Positions 31,614-44,091 are shown, counted from the first letter of the stretch. The stretch: DNA of 64,000 bases from Pedomonas mirosovicensis (GCF_022569295.1 NZ_JAKFIA010000001.1:1069001-1133000), one strand, 5' to 3'. Notes: generated by a model from the letters alone, not told the origin. Numbers and translations: made by a program.

Positions 31614-32391
31614 TTAGCGCTTCTTGCCGAACTTGTCGAAGAGCGACTGCAGGGTGGGCATCACCCGGCTCGCGTTCGAAGGGGCATTGGAGGGCGCAGC
31701 AGCCGGAGCCGGGCGAGGCGAGGCTGAAATGACCCGCGCCACCGGCGTTCCCGGCGCGGCCGGGGCAGGAGCAGCAGCCTTTGCGCCCGCTGCCTTCTCC
31801 TGCGCCTCCTTCTTCGGCCGGGGCGGGGTGAGGCGCTGGGCGACGGCGGAGGCGAAGCGCGCGTCGTTGCCCTTGGCCAGCCACTGGCTCTCGGCTGCTA
31901 CGGCGTCCAGCAGGGGCTCCAGCCAGTCCTGGTCCGCCTTGGCGAAGTCCCCCAGCACCCAGCCATGGACCCGCTCCTTCGAGCCGGGGTGGCCGATGCC
32001 AAGGCGCACGCGCCGGTAGTTGGGGCCAAGGTGAGAATCGATGGAGCGCAGGCCGTTATGTCCGGCTGCGCCGCCGCCCGTTTTCATCTTGAGCTTGGCG
32101 GGCGCGACGTCCAGTTCGTCATGGAACACGACGAGGGCCTCCAGCGGCAGCTTGTAGAAGCGCATGGCCTCCGCCACCGACTGGCCGGAGAGGTTCATGT
32201 AGGTCTGCGGCTTCAGGAGCAGCACCTTCTCGCCGGCGATGGTGCCTTCCGCCGCCAGGCCCTGAAACCGGCTGCGCCATGGGCCAAAGCCGTGCTCACG
32301 CGCGATCTCTCTCCACCGCCATGAAGCCGATGTTGTGGCGGTGGTGCTCGTACTGACTGCCGGGATTGCCCAGTCCAACAAAGAGCAGCAT
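31614..32391 (-). pseudogene. pth: Peptidyl-tRNA hydrolase, reading frame broken by one base
   Basis: Pth releases peptides from stalled peptidyl-tRNA. From ATG 32391 the frame reads [20 protein letters not shown], with the expected active-site N9 and H19, as far as GFMAVE, then stops. The rest of the enzyme continues in another frame from [10 protein letters not shown] through [26 protein letters not shown] and [11 protein letters not shown]. The span is 778 bases, one too many. Removing T32308 in plus-strand GATCTC gives a 258-residue protein with MAVERIAREHG across the join. The C-terminal ~70 residues are an Ala/Pro/Lys-rich extension beyond the usual enzyme. Since pth is essential, I read this as a sequence error. 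Confidence 0.9.
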
Positions 32392-32428
32392 GGCCGAACC
32401 CCTGAAAAACTCTCCCGTTCCTACAAGC

Positions 32429-32463
32429 AAAAGGGGCGCAGGATCAAATCCCGCGCCCCCTTT
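32429..32463 (-). terminator. Intrinsic terminator after rplY
   Basis: Read leftwards, GGGGGCGCGGGAT pairs with ATCCTGCGCCCC around a short loop, followed by TTTTGCTTG. It lies between rplY and pth, so pth needs read-through or its own promoter. Confidence 0.7.
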
Positions 32464-32484
32464 GTGGCTGTGCTGACGCCAGGC

Positions 32485-33096
32485 TTAGGCGGTCGCTTCG
32501 CCTTCAGCAGCAGCTTCTTCCGACTTCAGGCCCGACGGCGCCACGACGGTGGCGACGGTCGCGTCGCGGTCGGTGATGGCGGTGGAGACGCCTTCCGGCA
32601 GGTTCAGGTTGCTGAGGTGCAGCGAGTCGTTGACCTCGAGGCCCTTCAGCGACACCACCAGTTCGTCAGGGATCTTGTCGGCCGGGCAGACCAGCTCGAC
32701 TTCGTGACGAACGATGTTCAGCACGCCGCCGCGCTTCAGGCCGGGGCTCTGTGCCTCGTCCTCGAAGCGGACCGGCACGGCCACGGTCACGGTGGTGTTG
32801 CCGGAGACGCGCAGGAAGTCCACGTGCAGCGGACGGTCGGTCACCGGGTGGAACTGGACGTCGCGGGGCAGGGTGCGCTCGACGGAACCGTTGATCTCGA
32901 TTTCAACCATCGAGTTCATGAAATGGCCCTTGTTGAGGAGCTTCCACAGCTCCTTGTCCGACACGGCGATCAGCGTCGGCTCTTTCTTGGCGCCATAGAT
33001 AACGGCCGGAACGAGGCCCTGATAACGGGTCTTGCGGGCGGCTCCCTTGCCAGCACCGTCACGCAGCTCGGCTTTCAGAGAAAGCACTTGGCTCAT
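32485..33096 (-). CDS. rplY: 50S ribosomal protein L25 (long form, Ctc/TL5 type)
   Basis: A 203-residue protein with an N-terminal 5S-rRNA-binding L25 domain (residues ~5-90, [20 protein letters not shown]) and a C-terminal beta-rich TL5 domain (~95-185), followed by a Glu/Ala-rich tail. This long form is usual in Alphaproteobacteria. The ATG at 33096 is the family start; the frame extends upstream without homology. It is the first gene of the leftward rplY-pth-ychF group. Confidence 0.94.
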   Translation of the reverse strand: MSQVLSLKAELRDGAGKGAARKTRYQGLVPAVIYGAKKEPTLIAVSDKELWKLLNKGHFMNSMVEIEINGSVERTLPRDVQFHPVTDRPLHVDFLRVSGNTTVTVAVPVRFEDEAQSPGLKRGGVLNIVRHEVELVCPADKIPDELVVSLKGLEVNDSLHLSNLNLPEGVSTAITDRDATVATVVAPSGLKSEEAAAEGEATA

Positions 33097-33294
33097 GGGT
33101 AATCTCCATAGAACATGGGCGGACCTCCAGGGATGCGCCGCCCGGTTTGCGAAGCCGCTGTCTCTAGCGGACCAACCCGAAAAAGGCAAGGGCGCGAGCA
33201 GGGCCAAAACGGGGCGAAACGAAGCGTTTGCCGCCCCTCAGCAAAGCAGGTGGGGGGCGTGTGCGGCAGGCCAGCGCATACGCTACACATAAAC

Positions 33295-33323
33295 TTGACC
33301 CTGGTCAGGGCCGCCGTTAGGGT
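33295..33323 (+). promoter_or_regulatory. Candidate promoter of glyQS
   Basis: TTGACC (33295-33300), 17 bases, then TAGGGT (33318-33323), 36 bases before the glyQ start. The rest of the 262-base gap between rplY and glyQ shows no other gene. Confidence 0.45.
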
Positions 33324-33358
33324 CCGCCGTCCGTTTCAACAGCGGGGTAGGCGGCACA

Positions 33359-34258
33359 GTGGCCGACGCGAAAAAGCCATCGTTTCAGGAACTCATTCTC
33401 ACTCTCCAGCGCTACTGGGCGCAGCAGGGTTGCGTTGTTCTGCAGCCCTATGATGTGGAGATGGGGGCAGGCACCTTCCATCCGGCGACCACCTTGCGTT
33501 CGCTCGGGCCGGAGCCGTGGAAGGCCGCCTATGTCCAGCCGTCCCGGCGTCCGACCGACGGCCGCTACGGCGAGAACCCGAACCGGTTGCAGCACTATTA
33601 CCAGTTTCAGGTGATCCTGAAGCCGAGCCCGGAGAACATCGTCGATCTCTACCTCGGCTCGCTGAAGGAAATCGGCATCGATCTGGGCATGCACGACATC
33701 CGCTTCGTCGAGGACGACTGGGAGAGCCCGACGCTGGGCGCCTGGGGCCTGGGCTGGGAAGTGTGGTGCGACGGCATGGAAGTCACCCAGTTCACTTACT
33801 TCCAGCAGGTGGGCGGATTCGATTGCAAGCCGGTGGCGGGCGAGATCACCTACGGCCTTGAGCGCCTGGCCATGTATATCCAGGGCGTCGATAACGTTTA
33901 CGATCTGGACTTCAACGGCCAGGGCGTGACTTACGGCGACGTGTTTCTGGCCAGCGAGAAGCAGTTCTCGGCCTATAACTTCGAGCACGCCAACACCGAG
34001 ATCCTGTTCCGCCAGTTCCGCGAGGCGCAGGAGAGCTGCAAGGCGCTCCTGGAGGCGAAGCTGCCGCTGCCGGCCTATGACTTTGCCATCAAGGCCAGCC
34101 ATCTTTTCAATTTGCTCAATGCCCGGGGCGTCATCTCGGTGGCCGAGCGCCAGGCCTACATCGGCCGCGTGCGCGAACTGGCCAAGGGATGCTGCGAGGG
34201 CTGGATTGCCGTGAACGCGGACCGCTGGGCCCGTGATTTCGGGTGGAGTGCCGCCTGA
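33359..34258 (+). CDS. glyQ: Glycyl-tRNA synthetase alpha subunit
   Basis: A 299-residue class II synthetase catalytic subunit of the bacterial alpha2-beta2 enzyme. It has [34 protein letters not shown], the [19 protein letters not shown] motif 2 region and [13 protein letters not shown] (motif 3). The start is a GTG. It overlaps glyS by TGATG. Confidence 0.97.
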   Translation: MADAKKPSFQELILTLQRYWAQQGCVVLQPYDVEMGAGTFHPATTLRSLGPEPWKAAYVQPSRRPTDGRYGENPNRLQHYYQFQVILKPSPENIVDLYLGSLKEIGIDLGMHDIRFVEDDWESPTLGAWGLGWEVWCDGMEVTQFTYFQQVGGFDCKPVAGEITYGLERLAMYIQGVDNVYDLDFNGQGVTYGDVFLASEKQFSAYNFEHANTEILFRQFREAQESCKALLEAKLPLPAYDFAIKASHLFNLLNARGVISVAERQAYIGRVRELAKGCCEGWIAVNADRWARDFGWSAA

Positions 34259-36339
34259 TGTCTGAACTGTTGCTTGAGCTGCAATCGGATGAAATTCCGG
34301 CGCGCATGCAGGCGCGGGCGAGCGAGGATCTTGCCCGCCTGCTGGGCGATGCCCTGAAGACGCAGGGGCTCGTTCCGGAAGCGCTGGAAGCGTTTGCGAC
34401 GCCCCGGCGCCTCGCCGTGGCGGTGAAGGGCCTGCCCGAGGCCCAGCCGGACCTGGAGGAAGAGCGGCGCGGGCCGCGCGTCGATGCGCCCGCCCAGGCG
34501 ATCGAAGGCTTCCTCAAGTCCACCGGCCTCACCCGCGACCAGCTGGAGGAGCGCACGGAAGGCAAGGGCACCTTCCTCTTCGCCCGCATCTCCCGGAAAG
34601 GAAGGCCGACGCTCGAGGTGCTCCCCGAAATCATCACCGGCGTCATCCGTAGCTTCCCGTGGCCCAAGTCCATGCGCTGGGGCGAGCACTCCATCTCCAC
34701 CGATTCCCTGCGCTGGGTGCGCCCGCTGCAATCCATCCTGTGCCTGTGGGACGGCCAGGTGGTGCCGCTGGAGGTGGAAGGCGTGCGGAGCGGCAACATC
34801 ACCCGCGGCCACCGCTTCATGGGCCCGTCGCCCTTCCCGGTGAACAACGCCGAGGAATACCGCACCAAGCTGCGCGTCAGCCGGGTCGTTCTCGACCTGG
34901 CGGACCGTCAGCGGATGATCGATGCGGGCGCGCGCAAGCTGGCGGAGGCCGCCGGGCTGGAGCTGATCGAGGACCCCGGCCTGCTCGCCGAGAACGCAGG
35001 GCTGACCGAATGGCCGGTGCCGCTGATGGGGCAGTTCGATGAGAGCTTCCTCGCGGTGCCGCCCGAGGTCATCCAGCTGACCATGCGGGCCAACCAGAAG
35101 TATTTCGCCCTGCGCGTGCCCGAAACGGGCAAGCTCGCCAACCGCTTCATCTGCGTTTCCAACGTGGAAGCGAGCGATGGCGGCAAGGCCATCGTGGCGG
35201 GCAACGAGCGGGTGCTGGCCGCCCGCCTGTCGGACGCCAAGTTCTTCTATGAGACAGACCTGAAGATCCGCCTTGAGGACCGGCTGCCGAGGCTCGGCGA
35301 GATCGTGTTCCACGAGAAGCTGGGCACGCTTGCCGCCAAGGTGGAGCGGGTGGCAAGGCTGGCCCGTGATCTCGCTCGGTTCATCCCGAACTGCGACGCT
35401 GATCTTGCCGAGCGCGCGGCGCGCCTCGCCAAGGCGGATCTGGTCACCGGCATGGTGGGCGAGTTTCCCGAGCTTCAGGGCGTGATGGGCGGCTACTATG
35501 CGGAAGCCGAGGGCGAGCCGCTGCAGATCGCCCAGGCGATCCGCGAGCATTACAGCCCGGTCGGCCCCAATGACGCCTGCCCCACCGCGCCGGTCTCCGT
35601 CGCCGTGGCGCTGGCCGACAAGCTGGATACGCTCACCGGCTTCTTCGCCATCAATGAGAAGCCGACGGGCTCCAAGGACCCCTATGCGCTGCGTCGCGCG
35701 GCGCTCGGCGTCATCCGCCTCATCCTCGAGAATGAACTGCGCCTGCCGCTGCTGCCGGTGCTTGAGGCTGCTCGCAAGGCGCTGGGCCAGGACGGCGCGG
35801 ACGGTGCCGTCGACCAAAGCCTGCTCGATTTCTTCGCCGACCGGCTGAAGGTGCAGCAGCGCGAGGCGGGCGTGCGGCACGATCTCATCGACGCCGTGTT
35901 CAGCCTCGGCGGCGAGGATGATCTGGTGCGCCTGCTGGCCCGCGTGTCGGCGCTCGGCACCCTGCTGGAAAGCGAGGACGGTTCCAACCTGCTGGCGGGC
36001 TACCGCCGCGCCGCCAACATCCTGCGGATCGAGGAGAAGAAGGACGGCCGCCGCTTTGATGGCGCGGTTGATCCCGCGCTCTTCACGCAAGGGGAAGAGC
36101 GGGCGCTGCACGAGGCGCTGCTGGGCGCTCGGGCCGAGGTGGACGGGCTGCTGAAGGTCGAGGACTTCGGCGGCGCCATGTCCGTGCTGGCCCGGCTGCG
36201 GCCGCTGGTCGATGCCTTCTTCGATAACGTGACCGTCAACGCCGAGGATGCAGCGGTGCGCGCGAACCGCCTCAACCTGCTGAACGCCCTGCGCGCGGCC
36301 GTTCACACGGTGGCGGATTTCGGCCGCATCGAGGGATAA
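34258..36339 (+). CDS. glyS: Glycyl-tRNA synthetase beta subunit
   Basis: A 693-residue tRNA-recognition subunit. It begins [15 protein letters not shown], has [57 protein letters not shown] and a C-terminal helical DALR-like anticodon-binding region ending [20 protein letters not shown]. The start is ATG 34258, which overlaps the glyQ stop. A very long open frame on the opposite strand here is a codon-use shadow. Confidence 0.96.
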   Translation: MSELLLELQSDEIPARMQARASEDLARLLGDALKTQGLVPEALEAFATPRRLAVAVKGLPEAQPDLEEERRGPRVDAPAQAIEGFLKSTGLTRDQLEERTEGKGTFLFARISRKGRPTLEVLPEIITGVIRSFPWPKSMRWGEHSISTDSLRWVRPLQSILCLWDGQVVPLEVEGVRSGNITRGHRFMGPSPFPVNNAEEYRTKLRVSRVVLDLADRQRMIDAGARKLAEAAGLELIEDPGLLAENAGLTEWPVPLMGQFDESFLAVPPEVIQLTMRANQKYFALRVPETGKLANRFICVSNVEASDGGKAIVAGNERVLAARLSDAKFFYETDLKIRLEDRLPRLGEIVFHEKLGTLAAKVERVARLARDLARFIPNCDADLAERAARLAKADLVTGMVGEFPELQGVMGGYYAEAEGEPLQIAQAIREHYSPVGPNDACPTAPVSVAVALADKLDTLTGFFAINEKPTGSKDPYALRRAALGVIRLILENELRLPLLPVLEAARKALGQDGADGAVDQSLLDFFADRLKVQQREAGVRHDLIDAVFSLGGEDDLVRLLARVSALGTLLESEDGSNLLAGYRRAANILRIEEKKDGRRFDGAVDPALFTQGEERALHEALLGARAEVDGLLKVEDFGGAMSVLARLRPLVDAFFDNVTVNAEDAAVRANRLNLLNALRAAVHTVADFGRIEG

Positions 36340-36396
36340 AGCCGTTTTCAGGCAGGGCGGCAGTGCGCCCTGCGGCAGACAAGTGTGGCCATAACA

Positions 36397-36441
36397 GTCT
36401 GGAGCCGCGATCCGCACGCAAAGCGGGTCGCGGCTCCAGAC
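36397..36441. repeat. 19-bp stem-loop upstream of ppdK
   Basis: GTCTGGAGCCGCGATCCGC (36397-36415) pairs with 36423-36441 over 19 positions, with one G-T wobble, around the loop ACGCAAA. A small second hairpin (GGCGA/TCGCC, 36448-36463) follows. There is no T run on either side, so it is not a standard terminator. It may be a regulatory RNA structure in the glyS-ppdK gap. Confidence 0.6.
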
Positions 36442-36481
36442 GCAAACGGCGACGCATATCGCCACCCCAACGATGTTTGGG

Positions 36482-36510
36482 TTGACTTTTGTGGCGTCAC
36501 CGTCATTTGA
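36482..36510 (+). promoter_or_regulatory. Weak candidate promoter of ppdK
   Basis: TTGACT (36482-36487) is followed after 17 bases by ATTTGA (36505-36510), 63 bases before the chosen ppdK start. The -10 element is poor. Confidence 0.3.
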
Positions 36511-36573
36511 GTGCGCGAAACGGCGCTGCGTTGCAGCAAAGTTACAAGGGCGCGAACGGAGAGGCAGCAGACC

Positions 36574-39237
<2,664 letters not shown>

Positions 39238-39285
39238 CGACCAGCAGGGACGGCCCGGCTTCGGGCACGCCCTGCGGCAAAACGG

Positions 39286-39325
39286 AAAAGCCGGTGCACT
39301 CCCATGGGGTGCATCGGCTTTTTTC
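39286..39325 (+). terminator. Intrinsic terminator after ppdK
   Basis: AAAAGCCGGTGCAC pairs with GTGCATCGGCTTTT (one mismatch) around TCCCATGG and runs into TTTTTT. Confidence 0.85.
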
Positions 39326-39394
39326 ATATGCGCGGCGTTTTTCGCGTCTTCGTCTTTGGCGCGTGTTGATGCGTAAAGACTAGGCTGTTTAAGC

Positions 39395-39423
39395 TTGACA
39401 GCGTTTACCCATCCCTCATTCTC
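39395..39423 (+). promoter_or_regulatory. Candidate -35 element and weak promoter before the antiporter gene
   Basis: A perfect TTGACA at 39395-39400 is followed after 17 bases by ATTCTC, a poor -10 element. It lies 97 bases before the antiporter start. Confidence 0.3.
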
Positions 39424-39519
39424 GATCCCAAACGAAAAGCAAATGGCGGGCCGCGCCTATGGCGCCCTAGGAGCATCTGAGGGCCTGGCGGATCTGTCGG
39501 ACGGGGAGGGCGGTTCGCG

Positions 39520-40836
39520 ATGGAATTTCTGCACTTCAAACCCAGCACGCTGCTGATGGCGCAGGCCGCGCTCGTCATCGGCCTGCCGTATCTGTTGTGG
39601 CGCATCCGGCCGCTGGCGCGGCTCGCGCCGCTGGGCGTGCTGCAAATCGTGGTCGCCATCTTTCTCGGCCCCACCTTTGCCGGGCAACTCGCGCCCGAGC
39701 TGTGGAGCCGCACCTTCCCCGTCGCCAGCCACGACTACATCACCGGCATCGGCTGGTTCGGCGTCATGCTGTTCGCCTGTACGGTCGGCAGCGCCTTCAG
39801 CCTGGAAGACCTGCGTGGCAAAAGCGCCAAGCTCACGGCGGTGAGCCTGTCCAGCATGATTACGCCCCTGGTTCTTGGCGGCCTGGTCGGAGCCTGGCTG
39901 GGCAGCGCCCACCCATCGATGATTGGCGAGGGCGTGAGTCCGGTTCTCTTCTCGGCGGCGGTTGCGGCCTGCATCGCCGTGACCGCCATGCCCATCCTTG
40001 CCCTCGTGTTGCAGGACATGGGCATCGAGACCACGCCGCTCGGCCGTGCGGCCATGTCTGCTGCCCTGTTCGACGACAGCGTCATCTGGGTGGGCCTGTC
40101 CGCGCTCATCATTCTCGCCACCGGTAGTTCATCATCGGCAGCCACCGTGGTCGTTGCCACCTTTGCGCTCGCCGGGGTGCAGGTTGCCGTCATGGTGTGG
40201 GGGGTGCGCCCGCTGCTCGTGCGCTGGTGGAGCCGGGCGGCGGCGACGCCTGTGGCCGATGCGGTTGCTTTCAGCCTATGCATCATCACCTGCTGCGTCT
40301 CGGCCACCGTTGCAGACATAATCGGCGTGCACTTCGTCATCGGCGCATTTCTGGCCGGGGCGATCCTGCCTCGGGACATGGCCGGGCGGGCGATCACCGT
40401 TATCCGCCCGGTGACCACCTATGCGCTGCTGCCCTTCTTCTTCCTCGGCACCTCGTTTCAGGTGACGAGCAGCCTGGGGGAGGAAGGGATTCTCGCCGCT
40501 TTCCTGCTGGCAACGGCGGCCGCTGGGCTGGGCAAGCTGCTGGGGGCGGCGGTTCCCGCCCGCCTGTTCGGCGACAGCTGGAACCAAGCGCTGGCGCTCG
40601 GCTCCCTGCTGCAGTGCAAGGGGTTGATGGAAATTGTCGCGCTCCGCATCCTGCTGGACGGGGGCATCATCAGCAGCCAATGCTTCAGCGCCTTCATCGG
40701 CATGGCAGTGGCCACCACCCTGGTGTCCAAGCCCCTGGCTGCCTTCTTCCTCGCGCGTCAGCGCAGGGCCGGGGCGAAGCGCGCCTCCCTCAACGCCCTG
40801 GGTGTGCCGGCTGAAAAGGAGCAGCACGCCTGCTAA
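39520..40836 (+). CDS. CPA2-family cation:proton antiporter (Kef-type)
   Basis: A 438-residue membrane protein with about 12 hydrophobic helices. The family features are the helix FACTVGSAFSLEDL, the acidic pair in SAALFDDSVIWVGL, which corresponds to the ion-binding aspartates of monovalent cation/proton antiporters, and VHFVIGAFLAGAILPRDM. There is no C-terminal TrkA-N nucleotide-binding domain, so it is the short form. It probably exchanges K+ or Na+ for H+ across the inner membrane; the ion cannot be told from sequence. It stands alone between terminator-bounded neighbours. Confidence 0.85.
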   Translation: MEFLHFKPSTLLMAQAALVIGLPYLLWRIRPLARLAPLGVLQIVVAIFLGPTFAGQLAPELWSRTFPVASHDYITGIGWFGVMLFACTVGSAFSLEDLRGKSAKLTAVSLSSMITPLVLGGLVGAWLGSAHPSMIGEGVSPVLFSAAVAACIAVTAMPILALVLQDMGIETTPLGRAAMSAALFDDSVIWVGLSALIILATGSSSSAATVVVATFALAGVQVAVMVWGVRPLLVRWWSRAAATPVADAVAFSLCIITCCVSATVADIIGVHFVIGAFLAGAILPRDMAGRAITVIRPVTTYALLPFFFLGTSFQVTSSLGEEGILAAFLLATAAAGLGKLLGAAVPARLFGDSWNQALALGSLLQCKGLMEIVALRILLDGGIISSQCFSAFIGMAVATTLVSKPLAAFFLARQRRAGAKRASLNALGVPAEKEQHAC

Positions 40837-40936
40837 GGTTCGAAAGCCCAGTTAAGGTCCAGGCGCGGATGCGTAAAATATAATCAGAGGAACTTTAATA
40901 AATCAGGCTTGTTTCCTCAGAATGGAGAGGTGGCAT

Positions 40937-40965
40937 GATTATTGCTATACTTGTCAGCAATAATC
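40937..40965. promoter_or_regulatory. Palindromic operator candidate over an extended -10 promoter
   Basis: GATTATTGCT (40937-40946) and AGCAATAATC (40956-40965) form a perfect 10-bp inverted repeat with a nine-base centre. Within it TGCTATACT fits an extended -10 element (TGN-TATACT, 40943-40951) pointing at the rubrerythrin-like gene, 94 bases away. A repressor bound here would block that promoter. I do not recognise the site as Fur, Irr, PerR, Rrf2 or IscR. Confidence 0.5.
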
Positions 40966-41044
40966 GCAAGGCGCTGCTTTTCTGTGGGAATAAGCGCCAA
41001 GTCAGGCTCTCCACTCAAGAATAGCGTGATTGTTGGAGGGTGTG

Positions 41045-41620
41045 ATGAGCGTAAAGCGTCGTGACCGTCTGATGTTTGGCTTGGTGATTGCCGCAGCACT
41101 TGGCTCGGCAAATGTTGCGCTCGCCCAAGGGAGTGCTCAGGAAAGCGCTCACCGGTTCGTGCTGGTGCAGAACGACCTGGACGAAGCGATGAAGAACGAG
41201 GCCTTTGATGCGGCCAAATATACGCTTTTCGCGCAGCAGGCGCGGGAGCGGGGCAATCAGGCTCTCGCCGCCGTGTTCGAGCGCGTGGCCAACACGGAGA
41301 AGACGGATCATTTCCGGAAACTTGCGGCCCTCTCCGGGCACGAGACCGCCATGGATCAGGCGGAGCAGCAAGCCGAACTGGCGAAGCTGCCGAACAAATC
41401 TGACGAGGCGAACCTGCGTGACGCCATGACCACCGAAAGGTTCCAGGCGAACGCCCTACGGTCCGACATGGTCAATCGCGCCATCAAGTACGGCGACCTG
41501 CAGGCAGCCAACATGTTCCTGAACATCGGAAACGGCGAGATCAAAAATCTCCTCGCGTTCCGCGCCGCCAAGAAGCTGGCAAAACAAAGCCAGCCGCAGG
41601 GCGCGCCGGTCCAGTCCTGA
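41045..41620 (+). CDS. Exported rubrerythrin-like (ferritin-like) protein
   Basis: A 191-residue protein with a signal peptide (MSVKRRDRLMFGLVIAAALG..ALAQ, cut near residue 28). Residues 43-95 (LDEAMKNEAFDAAKYTLFAQQARERG..FERVANTEKTDHF) resemble the first half of an erythrin four-helix bundle. Residues 125-172 (DAMTTERFQANALRSDMV..AANMFLNIGNGEIKNLL) resemble the second. Candidate metal ligands E52, E85, E131 and E165 are kept. The histidines expected three residues after the second and fourth glutamates are D88 (H89 is adjacent) and N168, so the di-iron site may be altered. There is no rubredoxin domain. The ATG at 41045 follows GGAGGG. A role in peroxide handling is inferred only from the family. 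Confidence 0.7.
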   Translation: MSVKRRDRLMFGLVIAAALGSANVALAQGSAQESAHRFVLVQNDLDEAMKNEAFDAAKYTLFAQQARERGNQALAAVFERVANTEKTDHFRKLAALSGHETAMDQAEQQAELAKLPNKSDEANLRDAMTTERFQANALRSDMVNRAIKYGDLQAANMFLNIGNGEIKNLLAFRAAKKLAKQSQPQGAPVQS

Positions 41621-41640
41621 GCGTATCTCAAGGATTTACT

Positions 41641-41806
41641 AAGGGGGCCTCGAGCCCCCTTGGAACCCCCATTCGTTTGTCGGGCCGTGTTTCGGGAATG
41701 CGCTGGAAACATGGCCGGATGAACAGGATTTCACTGGGCTGCGACCGCTTTCCCGCGCCCGATTCAAAGTGAAAGAGAGGTGCAGGAGGGTCCGCGACCC
41801 TCCTGC
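41641..41806 (+). repeat. ~160-bp hairpin-bounded intergenic repeat, copy A
   Basis: The element begins with hairpin AAGGGGGC-CTCGA-GCCCCCTT (41641-41661) and ends with hairpin GCAGGAGGGTC-CGC-GACCCTCCTGC (41782-41806). Inside, CCCCCATTCGTTTGTCGGG follows the first hairpin, and the core CTGGAAACATGGCCGGATGA matches copy B on the other strand nearly base for base. It fills the gap between the convergent rubrerythrin-like and uvrC genes. Confidence 0.75.
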
Positions 41807-41838
41807 AAAAAACCAAAATACCAAAAACTTGAACGAAC

Positions 41839-43764
41839 TCAGCGCACCGGGTGGAAGTGGTCGTAGATCGCCTGCGCCATGGCGGTAGAGATGCCGTCCA
41901 CCTTGGCGAGGTCGTTGACGCCCGCGCGGGTGACAGCCTGTGCCGTGCCGAAATGCAGCAGCAGGGCGCGCTTGCGGCTTGGCCCGATGCCGGGGATGTC
42001 GTCGAGCGGGCTCTTGGTGATGTCCCGCGCCCGCTTCTGCCGGTGGCTGCCGATGGCGAAGCGGTGGGCCTCGTCGCGCAGGCGCTGGATGAAGAACAGG
42101 GCGGGGCTGCCCGGCTCCAGCGTCATTTCCCGCCCGCCGGGCAGGTGGAAGACTTCGCGCCCGGCGTTGCGATCTGGCCCCTTGGCGACGCCGACCATGG
42201 GCATATCCTCAATGCCGAGGTCTTCCAGCACGGAAAGCGCCACGCTCAGCTGGCCCTTGCCGCCGTCGATGAAGACGAGATCCGGCCAGTCACCCTTGCT
42301 GCGGTCCGGGTCCTCCTCCTGCAGGCGGGCGAAGCGGCGGGTGAGCATTTCGCGCATCATGGCGAAATCATCGCCCGGCTTCAGTTCGGTCGAGCGGAAG
42401 TTGAACTTGCGGTAGGCGTTCTTGCGGAAGCCTTCGGGCCCAGCGACGATCATGCCGCCGACGGCATTGGTGCCCTGGATGTGGCTGTTGTCGTAGACCT
42501 CGATGCGCTGGGGCGGAGCTTCCAGATCGAACACCTCCGCCAGCAGCGCCAGGTGCTTGGCCTGGCTGCTGGATTCGATCATCCGCCGGTCGAGCGCGTC
42601 GCTGGCGTTGCGCGCGGCCAGCTCGACGAGCTGGGCCAGCTTGCCCCGGCGCGGCATTTCCAGGGAGACGCGATGCCCGGCGCGGGTGGAAAGGGCTTCC
42701 TCCAGCAGGTCCATTTCGGGCAGCTGCCGGTCCAGCAGGATGCGGCGCGGCGGCAGCTTGTCCTCGTAAAACTGGGTCAGGAAAGCGAAAACCACGTCCT
42801 CCAGCGTCTCGGACTTGTCGTGGCGCGGAAAGAGGGCGCGGTTGCCCCAGTTCTGGCCGCCGCGAATGAAGAAGATCTGGATACAGGTGACGCCGCCCTT
42901 CTGGCAGGCGGCCACCACGTCCGCATCGCCCGCGCTTTCGGCGTTGATGCCCTGCTCCTGCTGGATGAAGGTGAGGGCCCGCAGCCGGTCGCGGAACACG
43001 GCGGCGCGCTCGAAGTCCAAATTCTCCGCCGCCTCTTCCATCTGGGCGGCAAGGCGCTTCTGCACGTCCTGGCTGCGGCCTGAGAGGAACGCCTTGGCGT
43101 CGCGCACCAGCCCGGCGTAGCTCTCCGCATCAATGCGATTGGTGCACGGGGCCGAACAGCGCTTGATCTGGTACAGGAGGCACGGGCGCGAGCGGTTGGA
43201 GAAAAAGCTGTCCGTGCAGGAGCGTAGCAGGAACACCTTCTGCAGCGTGTTCAGCGTGCGGTTCACCGCGCCGGCGGAGGCGAAGGGGCCGTAGTAGTTG
43301 GCCTTGCCCTTGGCGCGCGCGCCCCGGTGCTTGGAAATCTGGGCAAACGCATGGTCTTCCCGCAGCACGATGAAGGGGAAGCTCTTGTCGTCCCGCAGCA
43401 GCACGTTGAACGGCGCGCGGTAGTGCTTGATGAGGTTGGCCTCCAGCAGCAGCGCCTCGGCCTCCGTGTGGGTGGTGACGACCACCATGGAGCGCGTCTG
43501 CGCCACCATGCGCTGCAGGCGCACCGGCAGCCGGTTCACCTGGGTGTAGCTCACCACCCGCTGCTTCAGGCTCTTGGCCTTGCCCACGTAGAGCACATCG
43601 CCGCGCGCATCGACCATGCGGTAGACGCCGGGCCGGGTGGGCAGGGTCTTGACCACCTCGCGGATGACCGAGACGCCACGCTCCAAGTCCGGGGCATCGC
43701 CGCCCTGCACGGTGAAGATGGCCTGTTCTTCCAAAAAGCGATCGTTGATCGGGGACTGACTCAT
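41839..43764 (-). CDS. uvrC: Excinuclease ABC subunit C
   Basis: A 641-residue nucleotide-excision repair nuclease that cuts both sides of a lesion within UvrBC. It has the N-terminal GIY-YIG domain ([28 protein letters not shown]), a UVR motif ([23 protein letters not shown]), the RNase H-like C-terminal nuclease ([21 protein letters not shown]) and a final helix-hairpin-helix region ([18 protein letters not shown]). A TTG at 43773 could start it three codons earlier. The length is normal. Confidence 0.96.
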   Translation of the reverse strand: MSQSPINDRFLEEQAIFTVQGGDAPDLERGVSVIREVVKTLPTRPGVYRMVDARGDVLYVGKAKSLKQRVVSYTQVNRLPVRLQRMVAQTRSMVVVTTHTEAEALLLEANLIKHYRAPFNVLLRDDKSFPFIVLREDHAFAQISKHRGARAKGKANYYGPFASAGAVNRTLNTLQKVFLLRSCTDSFFSNRSRPCLLYQIKRCSAPCTNRIDAESYAGLVRDAKAFLSGRSQDVQKRLAAQMEEAAENLDFERAAVFRDRLRALTFIQQEQGINAESAGDADVVAACQKGGVTCIQIFFIRGGQNWGNRALFPRHDKSETLEDVVFAFLTQFYEDKLPPRRILLDRQLPEMDLLEEALSTRAGHRVSLEMPRRGKLAQLVELAARNASDALDRRMIESSSQAKHLALLAEVFDLEAPPQRIEVYDNSHIQGTNAVGGMIVAGPEGFRKNAYRKFNFRSTELKPGDDFAMMREMLTRRFARLQEEDPDRSKGDWPDLVFIDGGKGQLSVALSVLEDLGIEDMPMVGVAKGPDRNAGREVFHLPGGREMTLEPGSPALFFIQRLRDEAHRFAIGSHRQKRARDITKSPLDDIPGIGPSRKRALLLHFGTAQAVTRAGVNDLAKVDGISTAMAQAIYDHFHPVR

Positions 43765-43867
43765 GAGCGCCAATATAGGGGGGCTAGGCCTTAGCCCCTA
43801 GAAGGATTGATGTTACGGGCGAGAACGAATCAAGCCTATGGCCAGGGCTCGATCTGATGCTGTGAAC

Positions 43868-44091
43868 TTATCCACGCCGCCTGTGGATAAGTTTGTGGGC
43901 ATGCCGTTGGTGGATTGCCCAAACCCGCAGAACTCTGCCATTCCCTGCCACTTGCCTGTTTTTTGAGCATATTCAACAAGCTATTGAAAAAGATCTACTT
44001 TTTTCATGTCAACACTGTTACGCCCTGAGACGGAGCGGCTCCAATAGCTGAATTTCCCTGATACACGGCGGCCTTGCGGGGATGTGTAAAA
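43868..44091. other. DnaA-box-like sites and AT-rich stretch between uvrC and folB
   Basis: The 341-base gap has no gene. It holds TTATCCACG (43868-43876), TGTGGATAA (43882-43890, the reverse complement of the perfect DnaA box TTATCCACA) and TGTGTAAAA (44083-44091, which fits TTWTNCACA on the minus strand). Between them, about 43960-44024 is much richer in A+T than the rest of the window. The first two sites also form the inverted repeat CTTATCCAC/GTGGATAAG. It could be a DnaA-binding locus or part of a replication origin, or simply a hairpin. Confidence 0.35.

Noticed and set aside
43868-43890. The DnaA-box inverted repeat as a transcription terminator of uvrC or folB
   Set aside because: It lies upstream of uvrC and is far from the folB end only on the wrong side; no T run follows on either strand near the stem.
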